DNA of 64,000 nt from WHSO01 sp963732875 (GCA_963732875.1 CAVTBD010000002.1:496001-560000), one strand, 5' to 3'. Positions 8,338 through 19,312 are shown, counted from the first letter of the stretch. The notes: generated by a model not told the origin, from the letters alone. Made by a program: numbers and translations.

Positions 8338-9294
8338 TCAGCCAGACTTGCCCTTGCCGGCCTCGGCCGCGCCGCCCACGTTGCCGCCCGAGATGCGCTC
8401 GCGGATGCCGAAGTAGATCACCACCGACGAGGCGACATAGACGGTCGAATAAGTACCGATCAGGATGCCGAAGATCATGGCGAAGCTGAACCCGCGCAGC
8501 ACCTCGCCGCCGAAGGCGAACACCGCGGTGACGGCGAGCAGCGTGGTCATGGAGGTCATGATGGTCCGCGCGAGCGTCTCGTTGATCGAAAGGTTGATCA
8601 GCTCCTTGACGTCCATCGACTTGTACTTGCGCAGGTTCTCTCGAATGCGGTCGAAGATCACCACCGTGTCGTTGATCGAATAGCCGGCGATGGTCAGCAC
8701 CGCCGCGACCGAGGACAGGTTGAACTCGAGCCCGAGGATCGAGAATATCCCGAACGTGCCGATCACGTCGTGGGTCAGCGCGACGATCGCGCCTATGGCG
8801 AACTGCCATTCGAACCGGAACCAGACGTAGGCCGCGATCGCCAGTACCGACGCCACGACGGCGATGACGCCACCCTCGATCAGCTCTCGGCCGACCTTGG
8901 GCCCGACGAACTCGGTGCGGCGATAGCTCTCGACAGTGTCGCCGAGGACGCCCTTGACCCTGTCGACCGCGACTTCCTGGGCCTTCTCGTCGCCCGCCTG
9001 GCGCTCGAGGCGGATCAGCACGTCATCGGGTGCGCCGAATCCCTGCAGCGAAACCTCGCCGACGCCGAGGCTGTCGAGCCTTGTGCGCATGCTATTGAGA
9101 TCGGCCGGCCCCTTGGTCTTGACCTCCATCAGGATGCCGCCCTTGAAGTCGATGCCGAAGTTGAGGCCCTTGAAGCCGACGAAGCTGAGCGACACCACGA
9201 TGTAGATCAGCGTGATCGCGAACGCGATCATGCGCACGCCGACGAAGTCGATCTTGGTGTTGTCAGGAACCAGCTTGATGGGGAGCAACGCCAT
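8338..9294 (-). CDS. secF: SecF, protein translocase subunit
   Basis: A 318-residue inner-membrane protein that with SecD and YajC uses the proton-motive force to help pull secreted proteins through SecYEG. The first helix is followed by LNFGIDFKGG, the conserved start of the periplasmic domain, and the C-terminal half holds five hydrophobic segments including AVLTIAGYSINDTVVIFDRIRE, a SecF signature. Length is typical. It follows secD by 18 bases in a yajC-secD-secF operon. Confidence 0.97.
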   Translation of the reverse strand: MALLPIKLVPDNTKIDFVGVRMIAFAITLIYIVVSLSFVGFKGLNFGIDFKGGILMEVKTKGPADLNSMRTRLDSLGVGEVSLQGFGAPDDVLIRLERQAGDEKAQEVAVDRVKGVLGDTVESYRRTEFVGPKVGRELIEGGVIAVVASVLAIAAYVWFRFEWQFAIGAIVALTHDVIGTFGIFSILGLEFNLSSVAAVLTIAGYSINDTVVIFDRIRENLRKYKSMDVKELINLSINETLARTIMTSMTTLLAVTAVFAFGGEVLRGFSFAMIFGILIGTYSTVYVASSVVIYFGIRERISGGNVGGAAEAGKGKSG

Positions 9295-9312
9295 GTCGAA
9301 TCCTTCCCGGGC

Positions 9313-10914
9313 CTAGACCGGCAATACCTTGGGACGCCGCCACGCGACATAGAGCGCGATCAGGAAGCGCGTCCCCATGATGGCGGTGAACATCGAAGTC
9401 AGCAGGCCGATGGACAGCGTGACCGCGAAGCCCCGTACCGGCCCCGCGCCGAACTCGTAGAGCAGCACCGCCGAGATGAAAGTGGTGAGGTTCGAGTCGA
9501 GAATGGTGGTGAAGGCGCGCTGGAAGCCGGCCTCGATGGCCGAGAGCATCGTGCGCCCGGAGCGGATCTCCTCGCGGATGCGCTCGTAGATCAGCACGTT
9601 GGCGTCGACCGCCATGCCGATGGTCAGCACGATGCCGGCGATGCCGGGCAGCGTCAGGGTCGCCTGCAGCACCGACATGCCGCCCACCAGCAGCACCAGG
9701 TTGAGCAGCAGGGCGACGTTGGCGATCATGCCGAAGGTCGAATAGCCCAGCACCATGAACACCACCACCAGGATCAGGCCGATCAGGCAGGCGACCTCGC
9801 CCGAAGCGATCGAGTCGGCGCCGAGGTCGGGGCCGACCGTGCGCTGCTCGAGGACCTTCATGGAGGCCGGCAGCGCGCCCGCGCGCAACAGCACGGCGAG
9901 GTCCTTGGCTTCCTCAGTGGTGAAGCCGCCCGAGATGATGCCCGAGCCGCCGAGGATCGGCTCGCGGATCACCGGCGCGCTGATGATCTTGCCGTCGAGC
10001 ACGATGGCGAACGGCTTGCCGACGTTGGCCTGGGTCACCTGGGCGAACTTGCGAGCACCGATGGAATCGAAGCGAAAGCTCACCACCGGACGGCCCTGCT
10101 CGTAGGTCGGCTGGGCATCCACCAGCATGTCGCCGGTCACCACCGCGCGCCGGTTGAGCGCGTAGACCAGGGGCTTGCCGCCGGTGGTGCGCTCGTTCTG
10201 GAGCTCGGCATAGAAGTCGCCCGGCGGCGGCACCGACGGCATCGCCCCGCCCGGCGGGTAGCGCTCGTCCACCAGATGGAAGGTCATCTTGGCGGTCTTG
10301 CCGATGAGCTGGATGACGCGGCTGGGGTCGCCCACGCCGGGCAGCTGCACCAGAATGCGGTCCTCGCCCTGGCGCTGGATGCTGGGCTCGGTGGTGCCGA
10401 ACTCGTCGACGCGGCGGCGTACGATCTCGATCGACTGGCTGATGATCTCGGTCTCGCGATCGCGCCGGGCCGATTCGCTGTACTGGACGTCGAGCTTCCC
10501 GTTGTCGCCCGTGACCACGTTGAGGCCGGGCTCGAGGCCGCGCAGGATGCGGCGCGCGCGGTCGAGGTTGCTGTCCCCGCCGGACGCGACCTTGTCGGGG
10601 TCGATGACGGTGACGGTCGTCGCCTCCCCGACCACGCCCAGGTTGCGATAGGGAATCCGCTCTTTCCGGAACTCGCTGCGGATCGACTGCACCAGGTTGG
10701 TCAGGCGCTCGCGGAACGCGGTCTTGACGTCGACCTCGAACAGGAGGTGCGAGCCGCCGCGCAGGTCGAGGCCCAGGTTCATGGCCTGCTTGGGCAGGAA
10801 GCCCGGCAGCGCCGCCCGCTGGCTCTTGGAAAGCATGTTAGGCAGCGCGAAGGCGAGGCCCAGCGTGCATACCAGCGCGATCACGACGATCTTCCAGGTG
10901 GGGAAACGGAGCAT
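9313..10914 (-). CDS. secD: SecD, protein translocase subunit
   Basis: A 533-residue membrane protein with a single N-terminal helix, LGLDLRGGSHLLFEVD opening the large periplasmic P1 region, and a C-terminal membrane domain containing GMAVDANVLIYERIREE. These are defining SecD landmarks. It works with SecF downstream in the proton-driven late step of Sec export. The gene lies 36 bases after yajC on the same strand. Confidence 0.97.
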   Translation of the reverse strand: MLRFPTWKIVVIALVCTLGLAFALPNMLSKSQRAALPGFLPKQAMNLGLDLRGGSHLLFEVDVKTAFRERLTNLVQSIRSEFRKERIPYRNLGVVGEATTVTVIDPDKVASGGDSNLDRARRILRGLEPGLNVVTGDNGKLDVQYSESARRDRETEIISQSIEIVRRRVDEFGTTEPSIQRQGEDRILVQLPGVGDPSRVIQLIGKTAKMTFHLVDERYPPGGAMPSVPPPGDFYAELQNERTTGGKPLVYALNRRAVVTGDMLVDAQPTYEQGRPVVSFRFDSIGARKFAQVTQANVGKPFAIVLDGKIISAPVIREPILGGSGIISGGFTTEEAKDLAVLLRAGALPASMKVLEQRTVGPDLGADSIASGEVACLIGLILVVVFMVLGYSTFGMIANVALLLNLVLLVGGMSVLQATLTLPGIAGIVLTIGMAVDANVLIYERIREEIRSGRTMLSAIEAGFQRAFTTILDSNLTTFISAVLLYEFGAGPVRGFAVTLSIGLLTSMFTAIMGTRFLIALYVAWRRPKVLPV

Positions 10915-10950
10915 GGCGGGATTCCGCTGTCGGGCGCGCGCTGGGCGAGG

Positions 10951-11316
10951 CTACTTGTCGTTGGCCGACTTCTGGTCCTCGGCCTCGTCGCCGTCGCCGC
11001 GCGCATAGAGGCTCGCCACCATGCTGCGCGAGCAGCGCACCCGCACGCCCTCGGCGATCTCGATCTGGAGCTCGTTCTCGCTCACCACCTTGGTGATCTG
11101 GCCGATGATGCCGCCCGAGGTGACGATGCGGTCGCCACGGCGCAGGTTGGTGATCATCTCGCGGTGCTCCTTGACCTTCTTCTGCTGGGGACGGATCAGC
11201 AGGAAGTAGAACACCACGAAAATCAGGATCAGGGGCACGATCTGCATGATGCCGGAACCGCCGAAAAGGCTGCTGATACCGCCGGCACTCTGGGCGTAGG
11301 CAGGTGAAATGAACAT
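10951..11316 (-). CDS. yajC: YajC, preprotein translocase accessory subunit
   Basis: A 121-residue protein. The ATG at 11316 gives MFISPAYAQ, then one membrane helix (about residues 25-41, IVPLILIFVVFYFLLI) followed at once by RPQQKKVKEH, the YajC signature, and the cytoplasmic GDRIVTSGGIIGQI block. The C-terminus is an acidic, lysine-rich tail. It is first in the yajC-secD-secF operon. Confidence 0.95.
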   Translation of the reverse strand: MFISPAYAQSAGGISSLFGGSGIMQIVPLILIFVVFYFLLIRPQQKKVKEHREMITNLRRGDRIVTSGGIIGQITKVVSENELQIEIAEGVRVRCSRSMVASLYARGDGDEAEDQKSANDK

Positions 11317-11488
11317 GCGGAAAGTCTCCCCTGTTGGTTGGCGGACGCACCCGGCGCCGAAGTTAGGCGGAATATAGCCATCCCGGCCCCGGTTGCAAAC
11401 CAATCCTGCCCGGATTCTTTCGCCGTTAAGTCCTTGATTAGCCGAAAAAGCCGGGCCATCCTGCCGGCCCCGGGCCAACTGCGACGAC

Positions 11489-12370
11489 GTGTTTTCGATG
11501 AGCGACAAGGAACTCAGGGACCTGCTGACCCGCATCGCCGACGCCCTCGATCGGGTATCGGGGCCGCGCACCCCCGCGGCCGGACTCAAGGGCGCCGACG
11601 CCTTCGTGTGGGACGCCGAACAGGGCCACCTGCAGCCGGTCGAACGGGTCAACCGGGTCGACCTCGCGCTGCTGCAGGGTATCGACCAGCAACGCGACAT
11701 CCTGCTCGACAACACGCTCCGTTTCGCCCGGGGCCTGCCCGCCAACAACGCGCTCCTGTGGGGCGCGCGCGGCATGGGCAAGTCGTCGCTGGTGAAGGCG
11801 GTCCACGCCGCAGTCAACGACAGGCTCGGCCTCAAGAGCGAGGGCAAGCGCCTCGCCCTGGTCGAGATCCACCGCGAGGACATCACCGGCCTGCCCGCCC
11901 TGCTCGCCGCGCTGCGCCGCGAGACACGCCCGGTGGTGGTGTTTTGCGACGACCTCTCGTTCGACGGACAGGACGCCACCTTCAAGTCGCTCAAGGCGCT
12001 GCTGGAGGGCGGCCTCGAGGGCCGGCCCGACAACGTGGTCTTCTACGCCACCTCGAACCGGCGCCACCTGATGCCGCGCGACATGATCGAGAACGAGCGC
12101 TCCACCGCGATCAACCCGGCCGAGGCGGTCGAGGAGAAGGTGTCGCTGTCGGACCGGTTCGGCCTGTGGCTCGGCTTCCACGTGTGCGATCAGGAAACTT
12201 ATTTCGCAATTATAGAGGCTTATGCCAAGAAGTTCAGGCTTAAGATCAAGCGTGACGCCCTGCTCCACGGCGCCAACGAATGGTCGGTGACGCGCGGCGC
12301 GCGTTCCGGCCGCGTCGCCTGGCAGTACATTCAGGACGTCGCCGGCCGGCTCGGCCAGAAGCTCACCTAG
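11489..12370 (+). CDS. DUF815 family AAA+ ATPase
   Basis: A 293-residue ATP-binding protein of the DUF815 group. The Walker A motif WGARGMGKSS lies near residue 95 and a Walker B-like VVVFCDDLSF near 153. The frame opens with GTG at 11489; an ATG at 11498 is an equally good start and neither has a clear Shine-Dalgarno. A less GC-rich patch occurs near 12195-12245. Between the yajC and nlpD-like genes, but on the opposite strand, this is a usual alphaproteobacterial location. The cellular target of the family is not established. Confidence 0.88.
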   Translation: MFSMSDKELRDLLTRIADALDRVSGPRTPAAGLKGADAFVWDAEQGHLQPVERVNRVDLALLQGIDQQRDILLDNTLRFARGLPANNALLWGARGMGKSSLVKAVHAAVNDRLGLKSEGKRLALVEIHREDITGLPALLAALRRETRPVVVFCDDLSFDGQDATFKSLKALLEGGLEGRPDNVVFYATSNRRHLMPRDMIENERSTAINPAEAVEEKVSLSDRFGLWLGFHVCDQETYFAIIEAYAKKFRLKIKRDALLHGANEWSVTRGARSGRVAWQYIQDVAGRLGQKLT

Positions 12371-12373
12371 TCA

Positions 12374-13606
12374 TCATCCGAGATAGCCGCGCGGATCGAC
12401 CGCCTTGCGGCCGCGGCGCAGCTCGAAATGGAGCTGCGGCGTCGATACCGCGCCCGATTCGCCTACCTTTGCGATGGGCTGGCCGCGCTTGACCACCTGC
12501 CCCGGGCGCACCATCAGCGCGCCGTTGTGGGCGTAGGCCGTGATCCAGCCCCCCGAATGGCGCACCAGCAGGAGGTTGCCGTAGCCGCGCAGCTCGTTAC
12601 CGGCATAGGCGACCACGCCGTTCTCGGCGGCGCGCACGATGGTGCCCGGCTTGGCGGCGATGTTGATGCCGTCGTTGTAGAGCCCGCCGCCCTTGGCGCC
12701 GAACCCGGACACCACCTTGCCCCGGAGCGGCCATTCGAACTTGCGGCCCGCACGCGGCGGCGGCTTGGCGTTGGGATCGCCGACCGGGCGCGTGCTGGGT
12801 GACGGCGGCGGTATCAGCACCGCCTCGCGCGTCGCCGCGGGCGGCACGGTATTCCCGGCATGGGCGGTCTGGGCGGGGGCGGTCCGAATGGGCGCCGTAT
12901 GGTGCGCGTGGGCGGTGCCGTCCGGCAACGGCAGCACCAGGCGCTGGCCGGTATAGAGCCCGTAGTCGGGCGCCTTGAGGTCGTTCTGCTGGATGATGTC
13001 GCGGATGCCGAGATCGAACCGGCGCGAGACGCCGTAGACCGTGTCGCCCCCCGCCACCACGTAGACCCTGACGCCCGGCACGCGCAGCCGCTGGCCGCGG
13101 CGCAGCGGATAGGGCGGCTTGAGCCCGTTGGCGTCGATCAGGGCGCGGACGGGGACTTTCTCGCGGCGCGAGACCGCGAACAGGGTGTCGCCTGCCTGGA
13201 CGGTGACGGTCCCGCCCCCGCTCCCGGTGACGGTCCCGCTCGCGCCGGAAGGCGACGGCGCACCACCGGCGGGCCGCGTCACCTCGTCGTCGCCGGGCGC
13301 GGCGGCCCTGGCGACCGGCTTATTGACCGGCTTGTTGGTTTGTTGAGGCGCCGCCAGCGTCTGAGTTTGCACCGGCTCGGGACGCGGCGGCGGCTTTACC
13401 GCGGGCAGGCGCGAAGCCGACACCGAGGTGCGTGGCGCGGGCGTCACCGGCGGTGTCGCCCTGGCGGGCGAGGTGTAGTAGATGCCCGAACGGTCCACCA
13501 CCGGCGCGGGCGGTCCCTGGCGGGCGCAGGCGGTAAGTGCGACCGCGATCATCGGCACCGCGAGGCGGATGTGCCGGGCGTGCCGGATGGAATCCGCACG
13601 TGACAT
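12374..13606 (-). CDS. NlpD-like lipoprotein: two LysM and a degenerate LytM (M23) domain
   Basis: A 410-residue protein. The ATG at 13606 puts MSRADSIRHAR before a hydrophobic stretch and the lipobox LTAC, so it should be an acylated lipoprotein. Two LysM peptidoglycan-binding repeats follow (VQAGDTLFAVSRR and VAGGDTVYGVSRR starts), then a proline-rich linker, then an M23 domain ending PQLHFELRRG. In the first zinc-ligand motif, where active enzymes have HxGxD, it reads NDGIN, so both ligands are lost. This is how NlpD/EnvC-type amidase activators look. The order surE-pcm-nlpD is the classical one. Role in cell separation is inferred. Confidence 0.88.
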   Translation of the reverse strand: MSRADSIRHARHIRLAVPMIAVALTACARQGPPAPVVDRSGIYYTSPARATPPVTPAPRTSVSASRLPAVKPPPRPEPVQTQTLAAPQQTNKPVNKPVARAAAPGDDEVTRPAGGAPSPSGASGTVTGSGGGTVTVQAGDTLFAVSRREKVPVRALIDANGLKPPYPLRRGQRLRVPGVRVYVVAGGDTVYGVSRRFDLGIRDIIQQNDLKAPDYGLYTGQRLVLPLPDGTAHAHHTAPIRTAPAQTAHAGNTVPPAATREAVLIPPPSPSTRPVGDPNAKPPPRAGRKFEWPLRGKVVSGFGAKGGGLYNDGINIAAKPGTIVRAAENGVVAYAGNELRGYGNLLLVRHSGGWITAYAHNGALMVRPGQVVKRGQPIAKVGESGAVSTPQLHFELRRGRKAVDPRGYLG

Positions 13607-13658
13607 GACGCGGACAATACGGGAATCGGAAGATTCCCTCAATGTTGCTGCACTTGCG

Positions 13659-14327
13659 TCACGCCGCGCCGTTGCCGCTCTCCGTCCTGTCGGCACGCCC
13701 GCCGATCAGCGGCACGAACCGCACCGGCCACAGTTTCTCCTTGTCCAGGGTACCGTCCTCGCGTTTGCGGCAGCGCCAGATGTGCTGGTCCGACGGTCCC
13801 GTGCCGAGCGGCATCACCAGCACGCCGCCGGGCGCGAGCTGCTCGATGAACGGCGCCGGCACCTCGCCGCGCGCCGCGGCGGTAACGATGATGCGGTCGA
13901 ACGGCGCCTGCTCGGGCCAGCCCTTCATGCCGTCGCCGGCGATCGCCGTGATATTGGTGTAGCCGAGCCGCTCCAACCGCTTGACCGCCTCGGCCAGAAG
14001 CCGTTTGTGGCGCTCGATGGAATAGACCCGGCGGCACAGCCGCGACAGCACGGCCGCCTGGTAGCCGCAGCCGGTGCCGATCTCCAGCACCTTGAGACGC
14101 GGGCCGAGCTCGAGCGCCTGGGTCATCAGGCCGACGATCAGCGGCTGGCTGATGGTCTGGCCCTCGCCGATCGGCAGCGCCGTGTTCTCGTAGGCGCGGT
14201 CGCGGAACTGGGCCGGCACGAATTCCTCGCGCGGCGTGCGCTCGATGGCGCCGAGCACCGCCGCATCGGTCACGCCCTCGCCGCGCAACTCCATGATCAG
14301 GCGGATCTGGCGCGGCTCGGTGTTCAC
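13659..14327 (-). CDS. pcm: Protein-L-isoaspartate O-methyltransferase
   Basis: A 222-residue SAM-dependent repair enzyme that methylates isoaspartyl residues in damaged proteins. The GTG start at 14327 is chosen because it overlaps the surE stop as GTGA, suggesting translational coupling, and it gives the family's N-terminus. Landmarks are TISQPLIVGLMTQAL, VLEIGTGCGYQAAVLS (SAM motif I) and GGVLVMPLG. It lies between surE and the nlpD-like gene. A second, more divergent member is at 57402-58058. Confidence 0.95.
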   Translation of the reverse strand: MNTEPRQIRLIMELRGEGVTDAAVLGAIERTPREEFVPAQFRDRAYENTALPIGEGQTISQPLIVGLMTQALELGPRLKVLEIGTGCGYQAAVLSRLCRRVYSIERHKRLLAEAVKRLERLGYTNITAIAGDGMKGWPEQAPFDRIIVTAAARGEVPAPFIEQLAPGGVLVMPLGTGPSDQHIWRCRKREDGTLDKEKLWPVRFVPLIGGRADRTESGNGAA

Positions 14328-15107
14328 GGGAATACCTTGGCGAGGGTTCGCGCGGTGGCGCGGTCGGTCAGGTCGAGGCGCAGCGGCGTCACCGTCACCG
14401 CGCCGCGCAGCGAAGCGTCGAGGTCCGTGCTGCCGCGCCTCGGCTTCTCGCGGCGCGGGCTGCCGATCCAGTAATAGGGCTGGCCGAACGGGTCGAACGC
14501 CTCGGTGACGATCTCGCGCCGGAAGCGCCGCCCCTGGCGCGCCACCTCGATGCCGGTGACGGCGCCCTGCCCGCAGTCGGGGAAGTTGACGTTGACCAGC
14601 ACGTCGGCGCCCCAGGGCGCCGACGCGAGGCGCCGGATGATGCCCGGCGCGAAATGGGCCGAGGTCGCCCACTTGATGGGATGCTCGGGCCGCGTCACCT
14701 GGCTGAAGGCGATGCCGCGGATGCCCATGACGGCGGCCTGACGCGCCGCCGCGACCGTGCCCGAATAGCTCATGTCCTCGGCGAGGTTGCCGCCGCGGTT
14801 GATGCCCGACAGCACCAGGTCCGGCGCGCGGTCGGCCATCACCTGGCCGACCGCGATCAGCACGCAGTCGGTCGGCGTGCCGTTGACCGCGAAGCGGCGC
14901 GGGCCGAGCTTGCGTACCCGGAGCGGCGTGCGGACGGTGAGCGAATGGCTCGCCGCCGATTGCTCGGTCTCGGGCGCCACCACCCACACGTCCTTGGACA
15001 GCGTGCGCGCGATGCGTGCGAGCAGCCTGATCCCGTGGGCGCCGATGCCGTCGTCGTTGGTGACCAGGATGCGGGCGCGGGCGAGATCGAGCGGATCGCG
15101 CCGTCAC
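14324..15107 (-). CDS. surE: SurE, 5'/3'-nucleotidase; 5' end out of frame
   Basis: SurE dephosphorylates nucleoside 5'- and 3'-monophosphates. The conserved start ARILVTNDDGIGAHG and the block VWVVAPETEQSAASHS are in one frame with the rest of the protein, but this frame has a stop immediately upstream (15104-15106) and no ATG, GTG or TTG in between. A GTG at 15107 lies in another frame, giving VTAR; a one-base surplus or two-base loss near 15090-15100 would join them to a family-like N-terminus. I treat this as a probable sequence error. The stop overlaps the pcm start. Confidence 0.85.
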
Positions 15108-15118
15108 GATGCCGCCTA

Positions 15119-16559
<1,441 letters not shown>

Positions 16560-16654
16560 GGCGGCTCACCGGGCGAAAGCGCGCTCACCATAGGGAATTG
16601 GTCCGGCGCCGTCCACAGCGAAGCGCGCCCGCCTCACGCACACATCTTCAAACT

Positions 16655-16726
16655 TGTCATGCCCCGGCTCGTCCGGGGCATCCACGCCGCGGCACGAAGA
16701 TCGCCCGGATAAATCGGGCGATGACG
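16655..16726. repeat. Dispersed palindromic repeat, copy 2 (short form)
   Basis: TGTCATGCCCCGGCTCGTCCGGGGCATCCACG followed by GATCGCCCGGATAAATCGGGCGATGACG. It repeats the outer arms of the element at 3296-3397 without the central block and lies between serS and tatC, touching the tatC stop. Confidence 0.75.
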
Positions 16727-16733
16727 AACATGA

Positions 16734-17588
16734 TCAGACCTCGCCCGCGTCGTGCTCCGCCTGCCGCTCGCGTTCGGCGCGCTGCTTCTCGACCATCCAC
16801 ACCGACAGGATCGAGATCTCGTAGAGCGCGAGGATCGGGATGGCGAGCCCGACCTGGCTGAAGATGTCGGGCGGCGTCAGGATTGCCGCGACGATGAAGG
16901 TGACGACGATGGCGTACTTGCGCTTCGCCCTGAGCGTCGCCGCGGTGACGATCCCGGCCCGGCCCATCAGGGTGAGCGCCACCGGCAGCTGGAAGCACAG
17001 GCCGAAGGCGAAGATCAGCTTCATCACGAGGTCGAGGTACTCGCCGACGCGCGGCATGAGCTCGATGGGCAGCCCGCCGGGCCCGCCCGGCGTCTGGAAC
17101 GACAGGAAGAACTTCCACGCGAGCGGGAACACGAAATAGTAGGCGAGCGCGCCGCCGAGGAAGAACAGCACCGGCGTCGCGACCAGGAACGGCAGGAAGG
17201 CGCGCTTCTCGCTCTTGTAGAGGCCGGGCGCGATGAACATCCAGATCTGCGAGGCGATCATCGGGAACGACACGAACGCCGCCGCCCAGAACGATACCTT
17301 GACGTAGGTGAAGAAGGTCTCGGTGAGCCCGGTGTAGATCAGGCGGTGGTCCTCGCCGTGGTAGATGTCGGCCAGCGGCTGCACCAGGAACTGGAAGATG
17401 TGCTGGGCGAAGTAGTAGCACACCACGAAGGCGATCAGCAGCGTCGCCACCGAATAGACCAGCCGGTTGCGCAGCTCGATCAGGTGCTCCATCAGCGGCA
17501 TGCGCGCGTCGCTGAGCCCGTCGTCGTGGATGTCGGGCCCGTTGTCGTCGTCGAACGGATCGTGCCCGGGAGCCTGCTTGTCGGTCAC
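16734..17588 (-). CDS. tatC: TatC, twin-arginine translocase subunit
   Basis: A 284-residue inner-membrane protein that binds twin-arginine signal peptides. It begins with a GTG, has an acidic N-terminal extension of about 25 residues, then MPLMEHLIELRNRLVYSV, the TatC signature, and six hydrophobic segments. The FAFGLCFQLPVAL and REGION around PDIFSQ match the family. Tat substrates in this window include the molybdoenzyme at 43491-45668. It follows tatB by 18 bases in a tatA-tatB-tatC operon. Confidence 0.96.
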   Translation of the reverse strand: MTDKQAPGHDPFDDDNGPDIHDDGLSDARMPLMEHLIELRNRLVYSVATLLIAFVVCYYFAQHIFQFLVQPLADIYHGEDHRLIYTGLTETFFTYVKVSFWAAAFVSFPMIASQIWMFIAPGLYKSEKRAFLPFLVATPVLFFLGGALAYYFVFPLAWKFFLSFQTPGGPGGLPIELMPRVGEYLDLVMKLIFAFGLCFQLPVALTLMGRAGIVTAATLRAKRKYAIVVTFIVAAILTPPDIFSQVGLAIPILALYEISILSVWMVEKQRAERERQAEHDAGEV

Positions 17589-17606
17589 GGCACGCCGTCC
17601 TTCGGC

Positions 17607-18050
17607 CTATCGACAGGCGGCTTGTCGGCGGGCGGCGTCTCGGCCGCACGCTTCGAACTCGGGCTCGGGCCTGTCAGCGAGCGGCACCTCGGGCGCGGTC
17701 TCGGCCGCGTCCTCTTCCCGTGCTGCGGCAGCCGCCTTCTCGCGTTCGGCGCGCGCGCCCGGCGGCTCGATGGTCATGCCCTCGCGTAGCTCGCCGGTCG
17801 GGTCGATCGCCTTGTCGACTTCCTCGCCAATGTCGATCCGGCTCGCCTTCTCCAGCTCCTTGCGCGCGTCCTCGACGCCGCTCTCCTCGACCATCTGCTC
17901 GAGACTCTGCTGGAAGTGGCGGGCCACCGCCCGCACCCGGCCGATCCACTGGCCGGCGGTGCGCATCACCCGCGGCAGGTCCTTGGGTCCGATGACGATG
18001 ATCATCACGACGATGATCATCAGCATTTCGGACCAGCCGATGTCGAACAT
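17607..18050 (-). CDS. tatB: TatB, twin-arginine translocase subunit
   Basis: A 147-residue protein with the single N-terminal helix MFDIGWSEMLMIIVVMIIVIGPKDLPRVMR and a following amphipathic helix, as in TatB, which forms the substrate receptor with TatC. The C-terminal 60 residues are acidic and low complexity; the last 15, rich in arginine and cysteine, look less natural and could reflect a late frame slip. The gene lies between tatA and tatC. Confidence 0.93.
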   Translation of the reverse strand: MFDIGWSEMLMIIVVMIIVIGPKDLPRVMRTAGQWIGRVRAVARHFQQSLEQMVEESGVEDARKELEKASRIDIGEEVDKAIDPTGELREGMTIEPPGARAEREKAAAAAREEDAAETAPEVPLADRPEPEFEACGRDAARRQAACR

Positions 18051-18104
18051 GACGCTTACCTGGTCTGGCCTGGGAGGCGGTTGCGGCGCCCGTCCGCGCC
18101 GGCC

Positions 18105-18308
18105 TCAACCGTTCTTGTGGTTTTGGTCCGACGAGCCGTCGATGGTCTTCTTGTCGGCGGGATCGTCCTTGTCCGGCTCGGCCATGCCCGCCTTGAAGCT
18201 CTTGATGCCCTTGGCGACGTCGCCCATCACGCGCGGCAGCTTGCCGGCGCCGAAAACGATGAGGACGATCACCAGGATCAGGATGACCTGCCAAATGCCG
18301 ATGCTCAT
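18105..18308 (-). CDS. tatA: TatA, twin-arginine translocase pore subunit
   Basis: A 67-residue protein starting MSIGIWQVILILVIVLIVFGAGKLPRV, the TatA membrane helix followed by the conserved FGxxKLP hinge and an amphipathic helix, then an acidic, lysine-rich tail. The ATG at 18308 is the natural start. First gene of the tatABC operon, 54 bases before tatB. Confidence 0.95.
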   Translation of the reverse strand: MSIGIWQVILILVIVLIVFGAGKLPRVMGDVAKGIKSFKAGMAEPDKDDPADKKTIDGSSDQNHKNG

Positions 18309-18441
18309 GATTTCGGGTCCTCGGAATTGGTGAGATGCACCCACGGGGCTCGGTGCGCCGGGATAATGGCACAAACCGGACGCGGGGAGCAATGCGGCCC
18401 CGGCGGCCGCGGAAATCCTCGATTGCGGACGCGACGGGCAG

Positions 18442-19308
18442 CTAGCCGCGCGGCGTCTCGGGATCGTCGTCATCGGATTCCGTGCCTTCTCCAGCATCTT
18501 GTTCTTGTTCGAAGTCCAACTCCCGTTCGAGCTCCGGCTCGGGCGCGTCCTCGTCCGGCAGATCCATGTCGAGCAGTTCGTCGTCCTCCTCGAGCGGCTC
18601 GTCGTCCTCGGAGTCGTCCTGCAGGTCGGTGATCTGGATCGCCGGGCGCTTGTCGAGCAGGCCCGCCGCGCGCAGGTCGTCGAGCCCGGGCAGGTCGCCG
18701 ATCGCCGCGAGGCTGAACGTGGTGAGGAAGCCCTGGGTGGTGCCCCAGGTGACCGGGCGCCCCGCCGTGCGGCGCCGCCCCTTGGGACCGACCCAGCCCG
18801 CCTCCATGAGCGCGTCGAGCGTGCCCTTGCTCAGGCCGACGCCCCTGATCTCCTCGATCTCGGCGCGGGTGACCGGCTGGTGGTAGGCGACGATGGCAAG
18901 CGTCTCCATGGCCGCGCGCGACAGCCGCCGCGGCACGGTCATGTGAACGCGCAGCTCCTCGGACAAGTCCCCGGCGGTGCGGAAGAACCAGCGCCCGCCC
19001 GCCATGGTGAGTGTCACGCCACGGTTGGCGTAGATTTCCGCGAGCGCCGCCAGAAGCGCCGCCACCGGCGCGCCGTCGGGCAGGCGCTCGGCGATGGTCG
19101 CCTCGCTCAGGGGCTCGGTCGCGGAAAACAGCACTGCTTCCAGCAGGCGCAGGTGGTGCGGGTCGATCTCGACCGGCTCGGCGTCGGCGGCCTCAGTGGT
19201 CTCGGGCGCCTCGGGCACAGCTTCCCCTGCGGTCTCCTCTGCCGGGCCGTCGGCCTCGTCGCCGGCGGTTTCCGGCTCGTGTTCCTGCGGCTGTTCGATG
19301 TCGTTCAT
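18442..19308 (-). CDS. scpB: ScpB, condensin-associated segregation protein
   Basis: A 288-residue subunit of the SMC-ScpAB condensin complex. The central 170 residues hold the two winged-helix units, with LRLLEAVLFSATEPLSEATIA and AMETLAIVAYHQPVTRAEIEEIRG as clear family segments. The N-terminal 50 and C-terminal 60 residues are highly acidic and low complexity, which makes this longer than the usual ScpB of about 200-250. It starts 4 bases after scpA ends, so the two are translationally coupled. Confidence 0.94.
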   Translation of the reverse strand: MNDIEQPQEHEPETAGDEADGPAEETAGEAVPEAPETTEAADAEPVEIDPHHLRLLEAVLFSATEPLSEATIAERLPDGAPVAALLAALAEIYANRGVTLTMAGGRWFFRTAGDLSEELRVHMTVPRRLSRAAMETLAIVAYHQPVTRAEIEEIRGVGLSKGTLDALMEAGWVGPKGRRRTAGRPVTWGTTQGFLTTFSLAAIGDLPGLDDLRAAGLLDKRPAIQITDLQDDSEDDEPLEEDDELLDMDLPDEDAPEPELERELDFEQEQDAGEGTESDDDDPETPRG

Positions 19309-19312
19309 AACT

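Noticed and set aside
8770..11307. Long plus-strand frame antisense to secF, secD and yajC
   Set aside because: Mirror of conserved Sec genes; composition is that of an antisense frame.
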